A DNA stretch of 64,000 nt from Candidatus Latescibacterota bacterium (lineage in GTDB: Bacteria; JAAXHH01). Position numbers and translations under genes: made by a program. Location of the stretch: positions 1-64,000 of the forward strand of contig JAJEHX010000005.1 of NCBI GenBank assembly GCA_022823465.1, written 5' to 3'. The notes below the pieces were generated by a model. It had not been told where the DNA came from. It saw nothing but the letters and a program-made list of their open reading frames with translations, and ran no database searches. Shown here piece by piece: positions 42,026 through 49,452 of the stretch. Each line of letters opens with the position of its first letter. Positions within the stretch are counted from its first letter, which is position 1.

Positions 42026-43000
42026 TTACAGGGAAATGGACTGGCCGGTCCGGGATGATTCGTAGATGGCGAGGATCAGCGCGAGGGACTTCTTCGCTTC
42101 CTCGCCCGTTATGCGGGGCGTGCCGCCGTGGCGGACCAGGCCGATCATGTCCTCGATCACGTTCGCCGGGCCGTCGTAGGGGAATGGATCCTCCATGGAT
42201 TCGTCCGGTATGTGCCAGGTGGCCATCCTGTTTCCCGCGGTAATGACCAGTCCCCGGGTGCCGTGCAGTTCCACCCCGGCCGGGATGGTGACCGGACACG
42301 TCGTCGTACCGAGTATGGTGCCCACGGCCCCGCTCTTGAAGCGGATCATGGCCATGCCGAGATCTTCCGACTCGATGTCATGGTTGAACACGCCGATCTG
42401 GCCCTGGACGCTGTCGACCGCGCCCATGTACCAGATCAGCAGATCGATCTGGTGCACCGACTGGTTGATGAGCGACCCGCCGCCGTCGAGTTTCCACGTG
42501 CCGTGCCATCCCTTGTAATAGGCGTCGTTGCGGAACCACTTCAGTCTTACCTCGCCCAGGATCATCCTGCCGAGCCGGCCTTCGTCCACGGCCTGCTTGA
42601 CGCGGACGTTGTCGGCCATGTACCGCGCCTCGAAATCGATGGACAGGATCACGCCGGCTTCGCGGCAGGCTTCGACCATTCGGTCCGCCCGGTCCAGCGT
42701 CACGTCGATCGGCTTGGTCGTGATCACGTGCTTGCCGGCCCGCGCCGCTTCCAGGGCGAAGTCTGCGTGGGTGCCGCTCGGGGTCATGACGTTGATGACG
42801 TCGATGTCGTCGCGGTCCAGCAGACGCCGGTAGTCCTCGTACCAGTCGACGCCGTAATCCGATGCCGCCTTCCGTCCGCGCTCCTCATCGAGTTCGGCCA
42901 CCGCCACGAGCCTGGCGCCATCCGTCTCGTGAATGCAACGGGCGCGCACGTTGCCCATACCAAGCCCTATCACGCCGAACCCGACGGAATCGGTGCTCAA
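42026..43000 (-). CDS. Gfo/Idh/MocA-family oxidoreductase
   Basis: 324 residues from a TTG at 43000 preceded by GAGGAG. The Rossmann motif is FGVIGLGMGNVRARCIHET and the conserved EKP is seen as KHVITTKPIDVTL. The C-terminal domain has RLKWFRNDAYYKGWHGTWKL and the catalytic-region DGGGSLINQSVHQIDLLIWYM, where the His of QSVHQID is typical. It is an NAD(P)-dependent sugar or cyclitol dehydrogenase, more complete than the paralogue at 31513. It precedes tyrS by 16 nt, so the two are likely co-transcribed. Confidence 0.93.
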   Translation of the reverse strand: MSTDSVGFGVIGLGMGNVRARCIHETDGARLVAVAELDEERGRKAASDYGVDWYEDYRRLLDRDDIDVINVMTPSGTHADFALEAARAGKHVITTKPIDVTLDRADRMVEACREAGVILSIDFEARYMADNVRVKQAVDEGRLGRMILGEVRLKWFRNDAYYKGWHGTWKLDGGGSLINQSVHQIDLLIWYMGAVDSVQGQIGVFNHDIESEDLGMAMIRFKSGAVGTILGTTTCPVTIPAGVELHGTRGLVITAGNRMATWHIPDESMEDPFPYDGPANVIEDMIGLVRHGGTPRITGEEAKKSLALILAIYESSRTGQSISL

Positions 43001-43088
43001 GTTGTTCTCCTCTTCATGTGGCTGGAATCTTCAGGATCGATCCGGCCAGGACCTTCTCCAGCCGGAACGACGTGCGGTACAACGCCAC

Positions 43089-43436
43089 TCATTCTTCGAA
43101 CCGGCCCGAACCTACGGTCAGGAATTCACCCGCCAGCAACTCGCGCAGGATCTCCACTTTGTTTCCCGTGCGCCGGTGCAGGTCCTCCAGGACCTCCTCC
43201 CCGGCAAGCTCGTCGACACAGCCGACGTGCTCCACGTATTCTGCCACGAGATCCTCGTTCCATTCTCCATCGGTACTGGCGGTTACGTAGACCGAAAAGG
43301 TTTTGATCGGCATGGGATACTCATCCGGAATCATCACCTGTACGTCACGAATCACTTCATTCACCCGAATCGACTGTACGCTCTTTTCCTTCAGTTCGCG
43401 AATCATATCGTTGAGATCGGTGAATGTAAGCTTCAT
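43089..43436 (-). CDS. Small protein of unknown function
   Basis: 115 residues from the ATG at 43436, chosen because AAGGAG lies about 7 nt upstream. The sequence begins KLTFTDLNDMIRELKEKSVQ and contains SIRVNEVIRDVQVMIPDE, KTFSVYVTASTDGEWNEDLV, and a helical C-terminal half. It looks like a compact alpha/beta cytoplasmic protein, without membrane segments or known motifs. It is separated from the Gfo/Idh gene by 88 bp. A minus-strand promoter candidate lies upstream. Confidence 0.75.
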   Translation of the reverse strand: MKLTFTDLNDMIRELKEKSVQSIRVNEVIRDVQVMIPDEYPMPIKTFSVYVTASTDGEWNEDLVAEYVEHVGCVDELAGEEVLEDLHRRTGNKVEILRELLAGEFLTVGSGRFEE

Positions 43437-43580
43437 GGAAAGGCTCCTTTCCGGCCACGGGCCGTATACCTGCAAATCGGTATGACAGCGCAAGAAGGAA
43501 GGACGCAACGCAGACAGCCCTGCTCAACGTGTTGCGGCCCGAAACTATGACAAGTCTTTTCGTGGCGTTTGTCTGCAATA

Positions 43581-43609
43581 AGGCTACGGTGAGTACGGGG
43601 GGATGTCAA
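43581..43609 (-). promoter_or_regulatory. Candidate promoter for the 115-residue protein gene
   Basis: On the minus strand, TTGACA (complement of 43604-43609), a 17-bp spacer and TAGCCT (complement of 43581-43586). The rest of the 331-bp gap 43437-43767 shows no gene. Confidence 0.45.
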
Positions 43610-43767
43610 GCGGTTTTTAGGAGGAGCGAATGGGGGTTTCAGCCCTCAGATCGCTACCGGACACGAGGAATGTCCGACCTGAATGTCGAACTGCCGGCAA
43701 TCTCGCGATGTGACGGAAACGCGGTCGTAATCCTGTAGCTGACGCCAAAGCCGGCCGGACTATAAAA

Positions 43768-44154
43768 TCAGGATTTTTCGATAAGAATCCGCAACTGTTC
43801 GGATTGCCGTAAGAGGATGGATTCAACAGTATCGAAGCGCCGATCCATGGCGTCGAGGCGCCGGTCCATCCCATCGAAGCGTTCGTCCATGGCGTCGAGG
43901 CGCCGGTCTATTCCGTCGAAGCGTTCGTCCATGGTCTCGAAGCGCCGGTCCATGGCGTTGAACCGCTGGTCTACGCCGTCGAAGCGCCAGTCCATGGCGT
44001 CGAGCCGCCGGTCCATCCCATCGAATCTTCCGGCAATCTCAATACCGAATTCATCGAATCGCTTATCTATACTCTGCTTGATGCTGTTGATCATAGTCGT
44101 CAGATACTGATTAAGTTCCCTGCGAGTTACGGGGCTGTCGTCCAGAATATGCAT
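43768..44154 (-). CDS. Heptad-repeat coiled-coil protein
   Basis: 128 residues. Residues 1-35 read as an N-terminal segment with SPVTRRELNQYLTTMINSI. From about residue 37 to 115 the sequence is a regular seven-residue repeat of the form [MV]DxRFDx/[MV]DRRLDA (for example FDGMDRRLDAMDWRFDG), giving about 11 heptads and a long parallel coiled coil with Met/Val and Phe/Leu at core positions. At DNA level this is a 21-bp tandem repeat. The tail (SEQLRILIEKS) is a short helix. Similar proteins occur as tails or adaptors in phages and plasmids; the function here is unknown. Confidence 0.8.
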   Translation of the reverse strand: MHILDDSPVTRRELNQYLTTMINSIKQSIDKRFDEFGIEIAGRFDGMDRRLDAMDWRFDGVDQRFNAMDRRFETMDERFDGIDRRLDAMDERFDGMDRRLDAMDRRFDTVESILLRQSEQLRILIEKS

Positions 44155-44236
44155 TTCCTTCTCCGGTCAGGTGCGCGGTGGAGTAGAGTCGGTATACTCT
44201 TTCAGTCGCGGTACCGTCCCCAATCTCGTTCTAAAT

Positions 44237-44400
44237 TTACTTTTTTTGGAAAACCGCGTCGACCAGTACCTGCAGACACGCAAGGAGATCGGGTATGCAC
44301 TGGATCTCGTCGAAGATTGCCCCGCCGCCTGGTCCGGCAGGAAACCTCTTGGGTCAGGCTCCGCGAATTCCTGCTGGTCCGGCGCTTCAGTTTTACAAAT
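44237..44400 (-). pseudogene. Relic of a DUF4143-type AAA ATPase
   Basis: On the minus strand one frame reads EAPDQQEFAEPDPRGFL and, after an apparent one-base loss, another reads GPGGGAIFDEIQCIPDLLA and then CLQVLVDAVFQKK before TAA (44237-44239). Joined, they match the Walker B region of AAA_14/DUF4143 proteins (typically ..PD.REFA..DPRGFL...AI.DEIQ..P.LL.YLQ..VD). A further frame change just upstream (FVKL then EAPD) fits decay. The P-loop and the DUF4143 domain are missing. The remainder of 44155-44655 holds only AT-rich sequence and a promoter. Confidence 0.75.
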
Positions 44401-44516
44401 TGCAAGTAGTACTTTCAATTTTACACACATGAAAGCCATTGTAATCCCGTAAATACCTCGATCTGAACACCTTGAACAGAGTTTGCACAAGTCCGCCGGG
44501 ATGATACCGGACCCGC

Positions 44517-44545
44517 TTGACAATAGTTTCTCTTCGTTCTAACTT
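44517..44545 (+). promoter_or_regulatory. Candidate promoter for the GNAT gene
   Basis: TTGACA (44517-44522), a 17-bp spacer and TAACTT (44540-44545). It gives a leader of about 100 nt before the ATG at 44656. Confidence 0.5.
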
Positions 44546-44655
44546 TTGTATATCGACTGTATATTGACGAATACCGGATCAGGCACATAATCGATCGCCC
44601 GCCTGCCGGCTGTTTTCGGCGATGCGAGGGGCGCAATAGCAGAAGGAAGTCCTAT

Positions 44656-45243
44656 ATGCTGGAAGAAATCCTGGCCCAGGAATATCCGAAGACTGAGACG
44701 CTGAAGGACGGCACCAAGGTTACGATCCGCCCGCTCGAAGCGAATGACGTGGAAGCGTTGTATGCCTTTTTTCAATCGATTCCGCGCAAGGACCGGACCT
44801 TCCTGAAGGACGATATCCGCGACAAAAGCATCATTGAGGGATGGTGCAGCAACATCGACTGGGACATCGTCATCCCCATCGTGGCGATCGTGGAAGACGA
44901 AATAGTCGCCGAAGTATCGCTCCACCGCGAGCGGCGCGGTTGGAAAAGCCACATAGGCAAGCTTCGCCTCGTCGTCCACCCCGAATTCCGCCGCCAGGGC
45001 CTGGCCGTCGAAATGATCAACGAATTGATCTCCGTCGCGCTCCATACCGGGTCCATCGAGCAACTCAATGCCGAGTGCATGGTGGACGTCCAGCGCGGTG
45101 CGATCCTCCTGCTCCAGCTGGTCGGTTTCGTGCAGCGGGCCATCCTGCCCGACCAGGTCCGCGACATAGAGGGCAGCCTGCACGATCTCGCCCTGCTGTC
45201 CTACACTCTGCGGGACCAGGAAGACTTCCCGGCGCTGGATTAG
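44656..45243 (+). CDS. GNAT-family N-acetyltransferase
   Basis: 195 residues. The acetyl-CoA-binding motif A is LRLVVHPEFRRQGLAVEMINEL (V-x-P-x-x-R-x-x-G pattern). An N-terminal strand-helix unit (VTIRPLEANDVEALYAFFQS) and a C-terminal motif B region (GFVQRAILPDQV) complete the fold. It transfers acetyl groups from acetyl-CoA; the acceptor cannot be inferred. The start follows an AGAAGGAAG site. It stands alone between the ATPase relic and a repeat-filled spacer. Confidence 0.88.
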   Translation: MLEEILAQEYPKTETLKDGTKVTIRPLEANDVEALYAFFQSIPRKDRTFLKDDIRDKSIIEGWCSNIDWDIVIPIVAIVEDEIVAEVSLHRERRGWKSHIGKLRLVVHPEFRRQGLAVEMINELISVALHTGSIEQLNAECMVDVQRGAILLLQLVGFVQRAILPDQVRDIEGSLHDLALLSYTLRDQEDFPALD

Positions 45244-45247
45244 CGCC

Positions 45248-45391
45248 GCGGCCGAACAGAACTTTATTTGCGGTCGAACAGAACTGTATTCGCGGCCGAA
45301 TCGAATCAGCGGCCGACCCGGATTCGGTACCGGATCCGACGGGAGACCGGACTCGACGCGAGACCGGACTCGACGCGAGACCGGACATCGG
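45248..45391 (+). repeat. Two adjoining tandem arrays (22 bp and 17 bp) in a gene-end spacer
   Basis: Units of 22 bp starting GCGGCCGAACAGAAC lie at 45248, 45270 and, diverged, 45292 and 45309. Then GAGACCGGACTCGACGC occurs at 45343-45359 and 45360-45376 exactly, and partly at 45377. The arrays fill most of the 192 bp between the convergent GNAT and ABC permease genes. Confidence 0.9.
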
Positions 45392-45435
45392 AAACAGAAA
45401 CCGGCCGTACCTCCATTTGCTGGATATCCGGCAAC

Positions 45436-46245
45436 CTACCCCTTCACCGCGCCGATCGTAATACTCCGCACGAAGTAGGGCTGAAATACCAGGAACACGA
45501 TGATCATGGGCAGGGCTGAAACCGCGGCCCCGGCCATGAGCAGGCCGTAATCGGTGTAGAACTGGTTCTGCAGCGAATTGAGCCCGATCTGCAGCGTCAT
45601 CATCGAACTCCGGTTGATCACGATCAGCGGCCACAGAAAATCGTTCCACACCCCCATGAAGGTGAAGATGCCGAGGACCGCCATCCCGGGCTTCGCCAGC
45701 GGCAGGATCACCCGCTGAAACACCCCCCACTCGCCGCATCCATCCATCCGCGCGGCCTCGATGAGTTCCGTGGGCAGCGTCTGCAGGAACTGTTTCATCA
45801 GGAAAATGGAGAAGGGCATGATCAACGCCGGCACGATCAGCGCCTTGTAGGTATTGATCCAGTCCAGTTTGACGATCAGCGCGTAGAGCGGAATGATGGT
45901 CAGTTGGCTCGGGATGAACATGAGGCTGATCACCGTCCAGAATATGGTCAGCCGGCCGGGAAAGACCTTCTTGGCCAGGGTGTACCCGGCGAGTGTGCCG
46001 AGGAGCACGTTGGAAAGGGTCACCGTACCCGTCACGACGAGAGAATTGGACATCCAGGTGAGGATCTCGGAGCCGTTGAACAGACGGGCAAAGTTGATCC
46101 AGGACGCCGGCGAGGGCACCAGGCTCGGCGGGAAGGCGAGGACCACCGAAGGGGTCTGGAACGCGGTGGTGACGATCCAGTACAGCGGCATCAGCGTCAA
46201 CGCGGCGAAGAGTACGAGCAGGATATGGGAAACGTAACGGAACAT
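45436..46245 (-). CDS. Carbohydrate ABC transporter permease (MalG/CUT1 type)
   Basis: 269 residues from the ATG at 46245; an in-frame ATG at 46296 overlapping the upstream gene is a less likely start. Six hydrophobic segments are evident, beginning HILLVLFAALTLMPLYWIVT. The EAA loop that contacts the ATPase is ELIEAARMDGCGEWGVFQRV followed by ILPLAKPG. It pairs with the permease gene just upstream and with the lipoprotein binding protein. Substrate unknown; the gene order is that of CUT1 oligosaccharide importers. Confidence 0.94.
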   Translation of the reverse strand: MFRYVSHILLVLFAALTLMPLYWIVTTAFQTPSVVLAFPPSLVPSPASWINFARLFNGSEILTWMSNSLVVTGTVTLSNVLLGTLAGYTLAKKVFPGRLTIFWTVISLMFIPSQLTIIPLYALIVKLDWINTYKALIVPALIMPFSIFLMKQFLQTLPTELIEAARMDGCGEWGVFQRVILPLAKPGMAVLGIFTFMGVWNDFLWPLIVINRSSMMTLQIGLNSLQNQFYTDYGLLMAGAAVSALPMIIVFLVFQPYFVRSITIGAVKG

Positions 46246-46268
46246 GGTCGTCCGGTCCGGGATTCGTA

Positions 46269-47153
46269 TCAGTATTCCACGTCGCTGGCCAGCCACTTGT
46301 ACTGCACCACGGCGATGCCGGCCAGGCTCAGGGACAGCAGGGTCGCCTCCGCGGCGGCCTTGCCGAAATCAAAGTATTCGAAGGCGTCCGTATAGATCAG
46401 GTAGACCAGGGTGGTCGTCGCGTAGTCCGGTCCGCCTCCCGTCATCATAAGCACCTGGGTAAACACCTGGAAGGATGCGATAGTGCTGGTGACGAGCAGG
46501 TAGAGCAGCGTCGGGCGCAGCAGCGGCAGGGTGATCTTCCAGTATTGGCGCCAGGGTCCGGCCCCGTCCAGCCGCGCCGCCTCGTAATAGCTGGAGGGAA
46601 TGCCGCCCATGGCGGCGGTCAGGAGCACGATGGCGGCGCCGTGCCCTCCCATGATCGCCATGAACATGAGAGAGGGCAGGGCCATCTGGGGGTCGCTGGT
46701 CCACATGAAGGGGCCTGCGCCCACGAAGGACAGCGCATAGTTGAGCAGGCCCCGGGCCGGATTGAAGAGCCAGAGCCAGACGAGAGAGAGAATCGCCCCG
46801 GAAGTCACCACGGGGAGGTAGAAGGCCGATTTGAAGATGGCCTGGGCCCACGCGTACTTGAGTCCGAAGATGACATAGGCCAGGAACAGGGAGATCAGCA
46901 GGCTGGCGGGCACCACGCCGCAGGTGTACAGGGTGGTGATCCCCAGCGCCTTCCAGAACAGGTCGTCCGAAAGGGCGTAGGCGTAGTTTTCCAGACCGGT
47001 CCAGACCGGCTGCCCGCCGGGAAAGTAATCGGCGAAACCCAGGAGGATGGTCGCGGCCATGGGCAGCATGTTGAAGACCGCGAAAAGCAGAAGGGGAAGC
47101 AGGAGGAACAGGTAAGCCCAGCGTTCCTTCAGGATCTTTCGGTAGAGGCTCAA
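46269..47153 (-). CDS. Carbohydrate ABC transporter permease (MalF/CUT1 type)
   Basis: 294 residues with about six membrane helices, beginning AYLFLLLPLLLFAVFNMLPM, then FYLPVVTSGAILSLVWLWLF. The EAA loop is YYEAARLDGAGPWRQYWKITL followed by PLLRPTL. It overlaps the upstream binding-protein gene by 4 nt (47150-47153) and precedes the MalG-type gene by 23 nt, so the three are one transcription unit. It forms the inner-membrane channel with its partner. Confidence 0.94.
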   Translation of the reverse strand: MSLYRKILKERWAYLFLLLPLLLFAVFNMLPMAATILLGFADYFPGGQPVWTGLENYAYALSDDLFWKALGITTLYTCGVVPASLLISLFLAYVIFGLKYAWAQAIFKSAFYLPVVTSGAILSLVWLWLFNPARGLLNYALSFVGAGPFMWTSDPQMALPSLMFMAIMGGHGAAIVLLTAAMGGIPSSYYEAARLDGAGPWRQYWKITLPLLRPTLLYLLVTSTIASFQVFTQVLMMTGGGPDYATTTLVYLIYTDAFEYFDFGKAAAEATLLSLSLAGIAVVQYKWLASDVEY

Positions 47154-48586
47154 GAGGACGGCCCCGGATCCCGGGACACCGCACCGGCGCGGAGACGGCG
47201 TTCGATGTCTCTGCGAATGAACCGGTTGCCCCGCCTGGCCAGGTCGTCAAGCGCCTTCCTGGGCGTGGCTTGCCGGGACATGGCGGACTGGAACGCGCTC
47301 AGCGTCATGCCCACGAGCGGTATGCCGTACCCCTGTATGGCGTCCTTCGTGCCGTATCGCGCCACGCGCAAGACGTACTGCTGAAAGGGATCGTCGTCCC
47401 AGACGTCCAGGGCGGAATACCTTGTTGGCAGGGTCGACAGCGCGTAGGCTGCTTCCCGTTCGTGCGGGGTATTGGTCAGGAATTTCGCCAGGGCGATGGC
47501 GAGGTCCCTTTTTTCTGGGTCTTCCTGCCTGAACACGCACGGTGAATCGGCCACGACAAAGGCGCCGGGGTCAAGCCCCGGAAGAGACGGGTACATCATC
47601 GGATAGAGCTCGATGACGCCTTCTTTAATTACTCCGGTCGCCAGGGCGCGCTCGTGGCCGAGCCTCGTGCCGTGATGGGCCTGGCGCATCGCGAGCCGGC
47701 CCGCGTTCCACAGATCCGACACGTCGTTGTTGCGCAGCCCGGCGGAGCCCGCCGGCACCACGCGGTGCACGTGTTCCAGATCCACCAGGAACTGCAGGGC
47801 GCGTACGCCCGCCTCGCTGTTGATGACCAGGCTGTCCCCGCTATCGTTGAACTGCCGGGCGCCGTGCCCCCAGAAGAAGGGCATCTGGTCCTGCTGCGGC
47901 GAGTTGCGTTGGAAGGGCATGGCAAAGCCGAATACGTCGACCTCGCCGTCGCCGTCGCGGTCGAAAGTCGTCGCCCGGGCGGCCGCGAGGAACTGATCGA
48001 AGGTCCAGAGCCGGTCGCCCTCGCTCGGCAGCAGATGTGTGGCGCCCCGCTCGCGGAAAACCTCGAGATTCGCCATCATGTAGCGATTCCCGCCGATGAA
48101 GGGCAGAAAGTAGTGTTTGCCCTCGTATTCGCTGAATCCGTAGAAGGGTCCGAAATCCCTGATGTCCTCCTCTTCGAGATGGTCGTCGAAGGCTTCCAGG
48201 AGCCCGAACCGGGCGTATTTCAATGCGATGCCCGAGGTGCTGATCAAGACGTCGGGCGGACGTCCGGAAGCCACGGCGATGTCGATCTTCTGAAAACCGT
48301 TGGTCCAGTCGAGCGTCTCGATGTCGATGTGGATCTTGCGGTCCGGATACAGCGCCTTGAAATCGCGGGCGACCTTGTTGTACCAGTCCTTGACGGTATA
48401 CTGCGCCCGGCGTGGATCATCCAGCGCGACGCCGTCCAGTTCGTGGCCGGTTATGCCAGTCCAGAAATCCTGGGTCCAGAGCGTAAGCCGGATCTCGTCT
48501 TCGTCCGGCGGAGCGTCCACCGCACAGGCGCACAGTCCCAGCAGGATGGATCCGATCACGAGAGTTTTGCCCATTGCGCAATCCAT
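47150..48586 (-). CDS. Sugar ABC transporter substrate-binding lipoprotein
   Basis: 478 residues. The N-terminus has a lipoprotein signal (TLVIGSILLGLCACA), with lipidation likely at one of two closely spaced Cys. An ATG at 48574 (MGKTLVIG) is an alternative start. The mature part shows type I sugar-binding features: EIRLTLWTQDFW, IDIETLDWTNGFQKIDIAVA, GRPPDVLIS and AFVVADSPCVFRQ. It delivers sugar to the two permeases encoded downstream. No ATP-binding subunit is encoded nearby, so a shared MsmX/UgpC-type ATPase elsewhere is expected. Confidence 0.9.
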   Translation of the reverse strand: MDCAMGKTLVIGSILLGLCACAVDAPPDEDEIRLTLWTQDFWTGITGHELDGVALDDPRRAQYTVKDWYNKVARDFKALYPDRKIHIDIETLDWTNGFQKIDIAVASGRPPDVLISTSGIALKYARFGLLEAFDDHLEEEDIRDFGPFYGFSEYEGKHYFLPFIGGNRYMMANLEVFRERGATHLLPSEGDRLWTFDQFLAAARATTFDRDGDGEVDVFGFAMPFQRNSPQQDQMPFFWGHGARQFNDSGDSLVINSEAGVRALQFLVDLEHVHRVVPAGSAGLRNNDVSDLWNAGRLAMRQAHHGTRLGHERALATGVIKEGVIELYPMMYPSLPGLDPGAFVVADSPCVFRQEDPEKRDLAIALAKFLTNTPHEREAAYALSTLPTRYSALDVWDDDPFQQYVLRVARYGTKDAIQGYGIPLVGMTLSAFQSAMSRQATPRKALDDLARRGNRFIRRDIERRLRAGAVSRDPGPSS

Positions 48587-48587
48587 T

Positions 48588-49406
48588 TCAGAACAGACTC
48601 AGTTGGCGGTCGAAATCGGGGGTAACGGTATCCAGGCCGAGCAGCCGTTTCATCCGGTTGCAGTCGGCGGGGGAATGGCCGGAATAGTAGTTGTTGAAAA
48701 ACCCGAACAGCGTGTCGACCCGGGGGAGAATATCCCGCTTGATCCGTTCGGCCCACTTGATGAGCTCCTGGGTGCGGTCGACGACGGATTCCCTGAAGTG
48801 GTTGATGCGCGGGTCTTCCGTGTCGCCCATCCAGCGGATGTAGGTGAAGTCCGTGGTGATCTCGGGCACGATCGGCATGATCCTGGGATGATCCTGAATG
48901 GTCCAGGCTACGCCGTGCGTGCGAAGGAGCTCGAAAACTTCCGGCTTGATCCAGGACGCGTGGCGGAATTCGATGGCGAAGCGGAAGTCACTGGCAGGCA
49001 ACAGTTTCAGGAATGTCTCCACGCGGGACCAGGTCCCTGTGTTACACTGAAATCCGGGAGGGAGCTGAACGAGCAGGCAGCCGAGCCGGTCGCCCAGCAG
49101 GGCCATGCTGGCCAGGAACGGGACAAGTAGTTCCTCCGCTTCCATCAAGCCTCGTTCGTGGGTGATTTTACCGGGGACTTTGGCCGTAAACCGGAACGTA
49201 TCGGGGGTACGGTCGCGCCAGGCGGTCACCACTTCCGGCTTTGGGATGAAATGGAAGGTGCTGTCTATTTCGAGGGCGTCGAAAACCCGGGCGTAGTACC
49301 GCAGGAGCTCTTTCCGGTCGGCGTCGGGGGTGTAGAAGGGGCCCGACCAGTCCTTGTAGGTCCATCCCATCGTGCCGATACGCAGTGAACCGGGCGCCAC
49401 CGTCAT
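48588..49406 (-). CDS. DUF72 (YecE-like) TIM-barrel protein
   Basis: 272 residues. Hallmarks of DUF72 are RIGTMGWTYKDWSGPFYTPD, YYARVFDALEIDSTFHFIPK, FRFTAKVPGKITHE, LVQLPPGF, RFAIEFRHASWI and FFNNYYSGHSPADC. The family has a TIM-barrel fold without an assigned activity. It lies between the dehydrogenase E2 gene (46 bp upstream) and the ABC binding protein (1 nt downstream) on the same strand, so it may be co-transcribed with either. Confidence 0.93.
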   Translation of the reverse strand: MTVAPGSLRIGTMGWTYKDWSGPFYTPDADRKELLRYYARVFDALEIDSTFHFIPKPEVVTAWRDRTPDTFRFTAKVPGKITHERGLMEAEELLVPFLASMALLGDRLGCLLVQLPPGFQCNTGTWSRVETFLKLLPASDFRFAIEFRHASWIKPEVFELLRTHGVAWTIQDHPRIMPIVPEITTDFTYIRWMGDTEDPRINHFRESVVDRTQELIKWAERIKRDILPRVDTLFGFFNNYYSGHSPADCNRMKRLLGLDTVTPDFDRQLSLF

Positions 49407-49452
49407 TTCCGATCCTCGCGGGCCGAGCGGGCCGCCGGATCCGCCGGCCGGG

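Noticed and set aside
43811-44050. Regular 21-bp repeats as a possible CRISPR array
   Set aside because: There are no unique spacers; the units are contiguous and code for heptads in one open frame.
44245-44340. A + strand stretch resembling an integrase N-terminus (VDQYLQTRKEIGYALD)
   Set aside because: The opposite strand gives a much longer, motif-level match to a DUF4143-type ATPase with explainable frameshifts; the + strand similarity is antisense coincidence.
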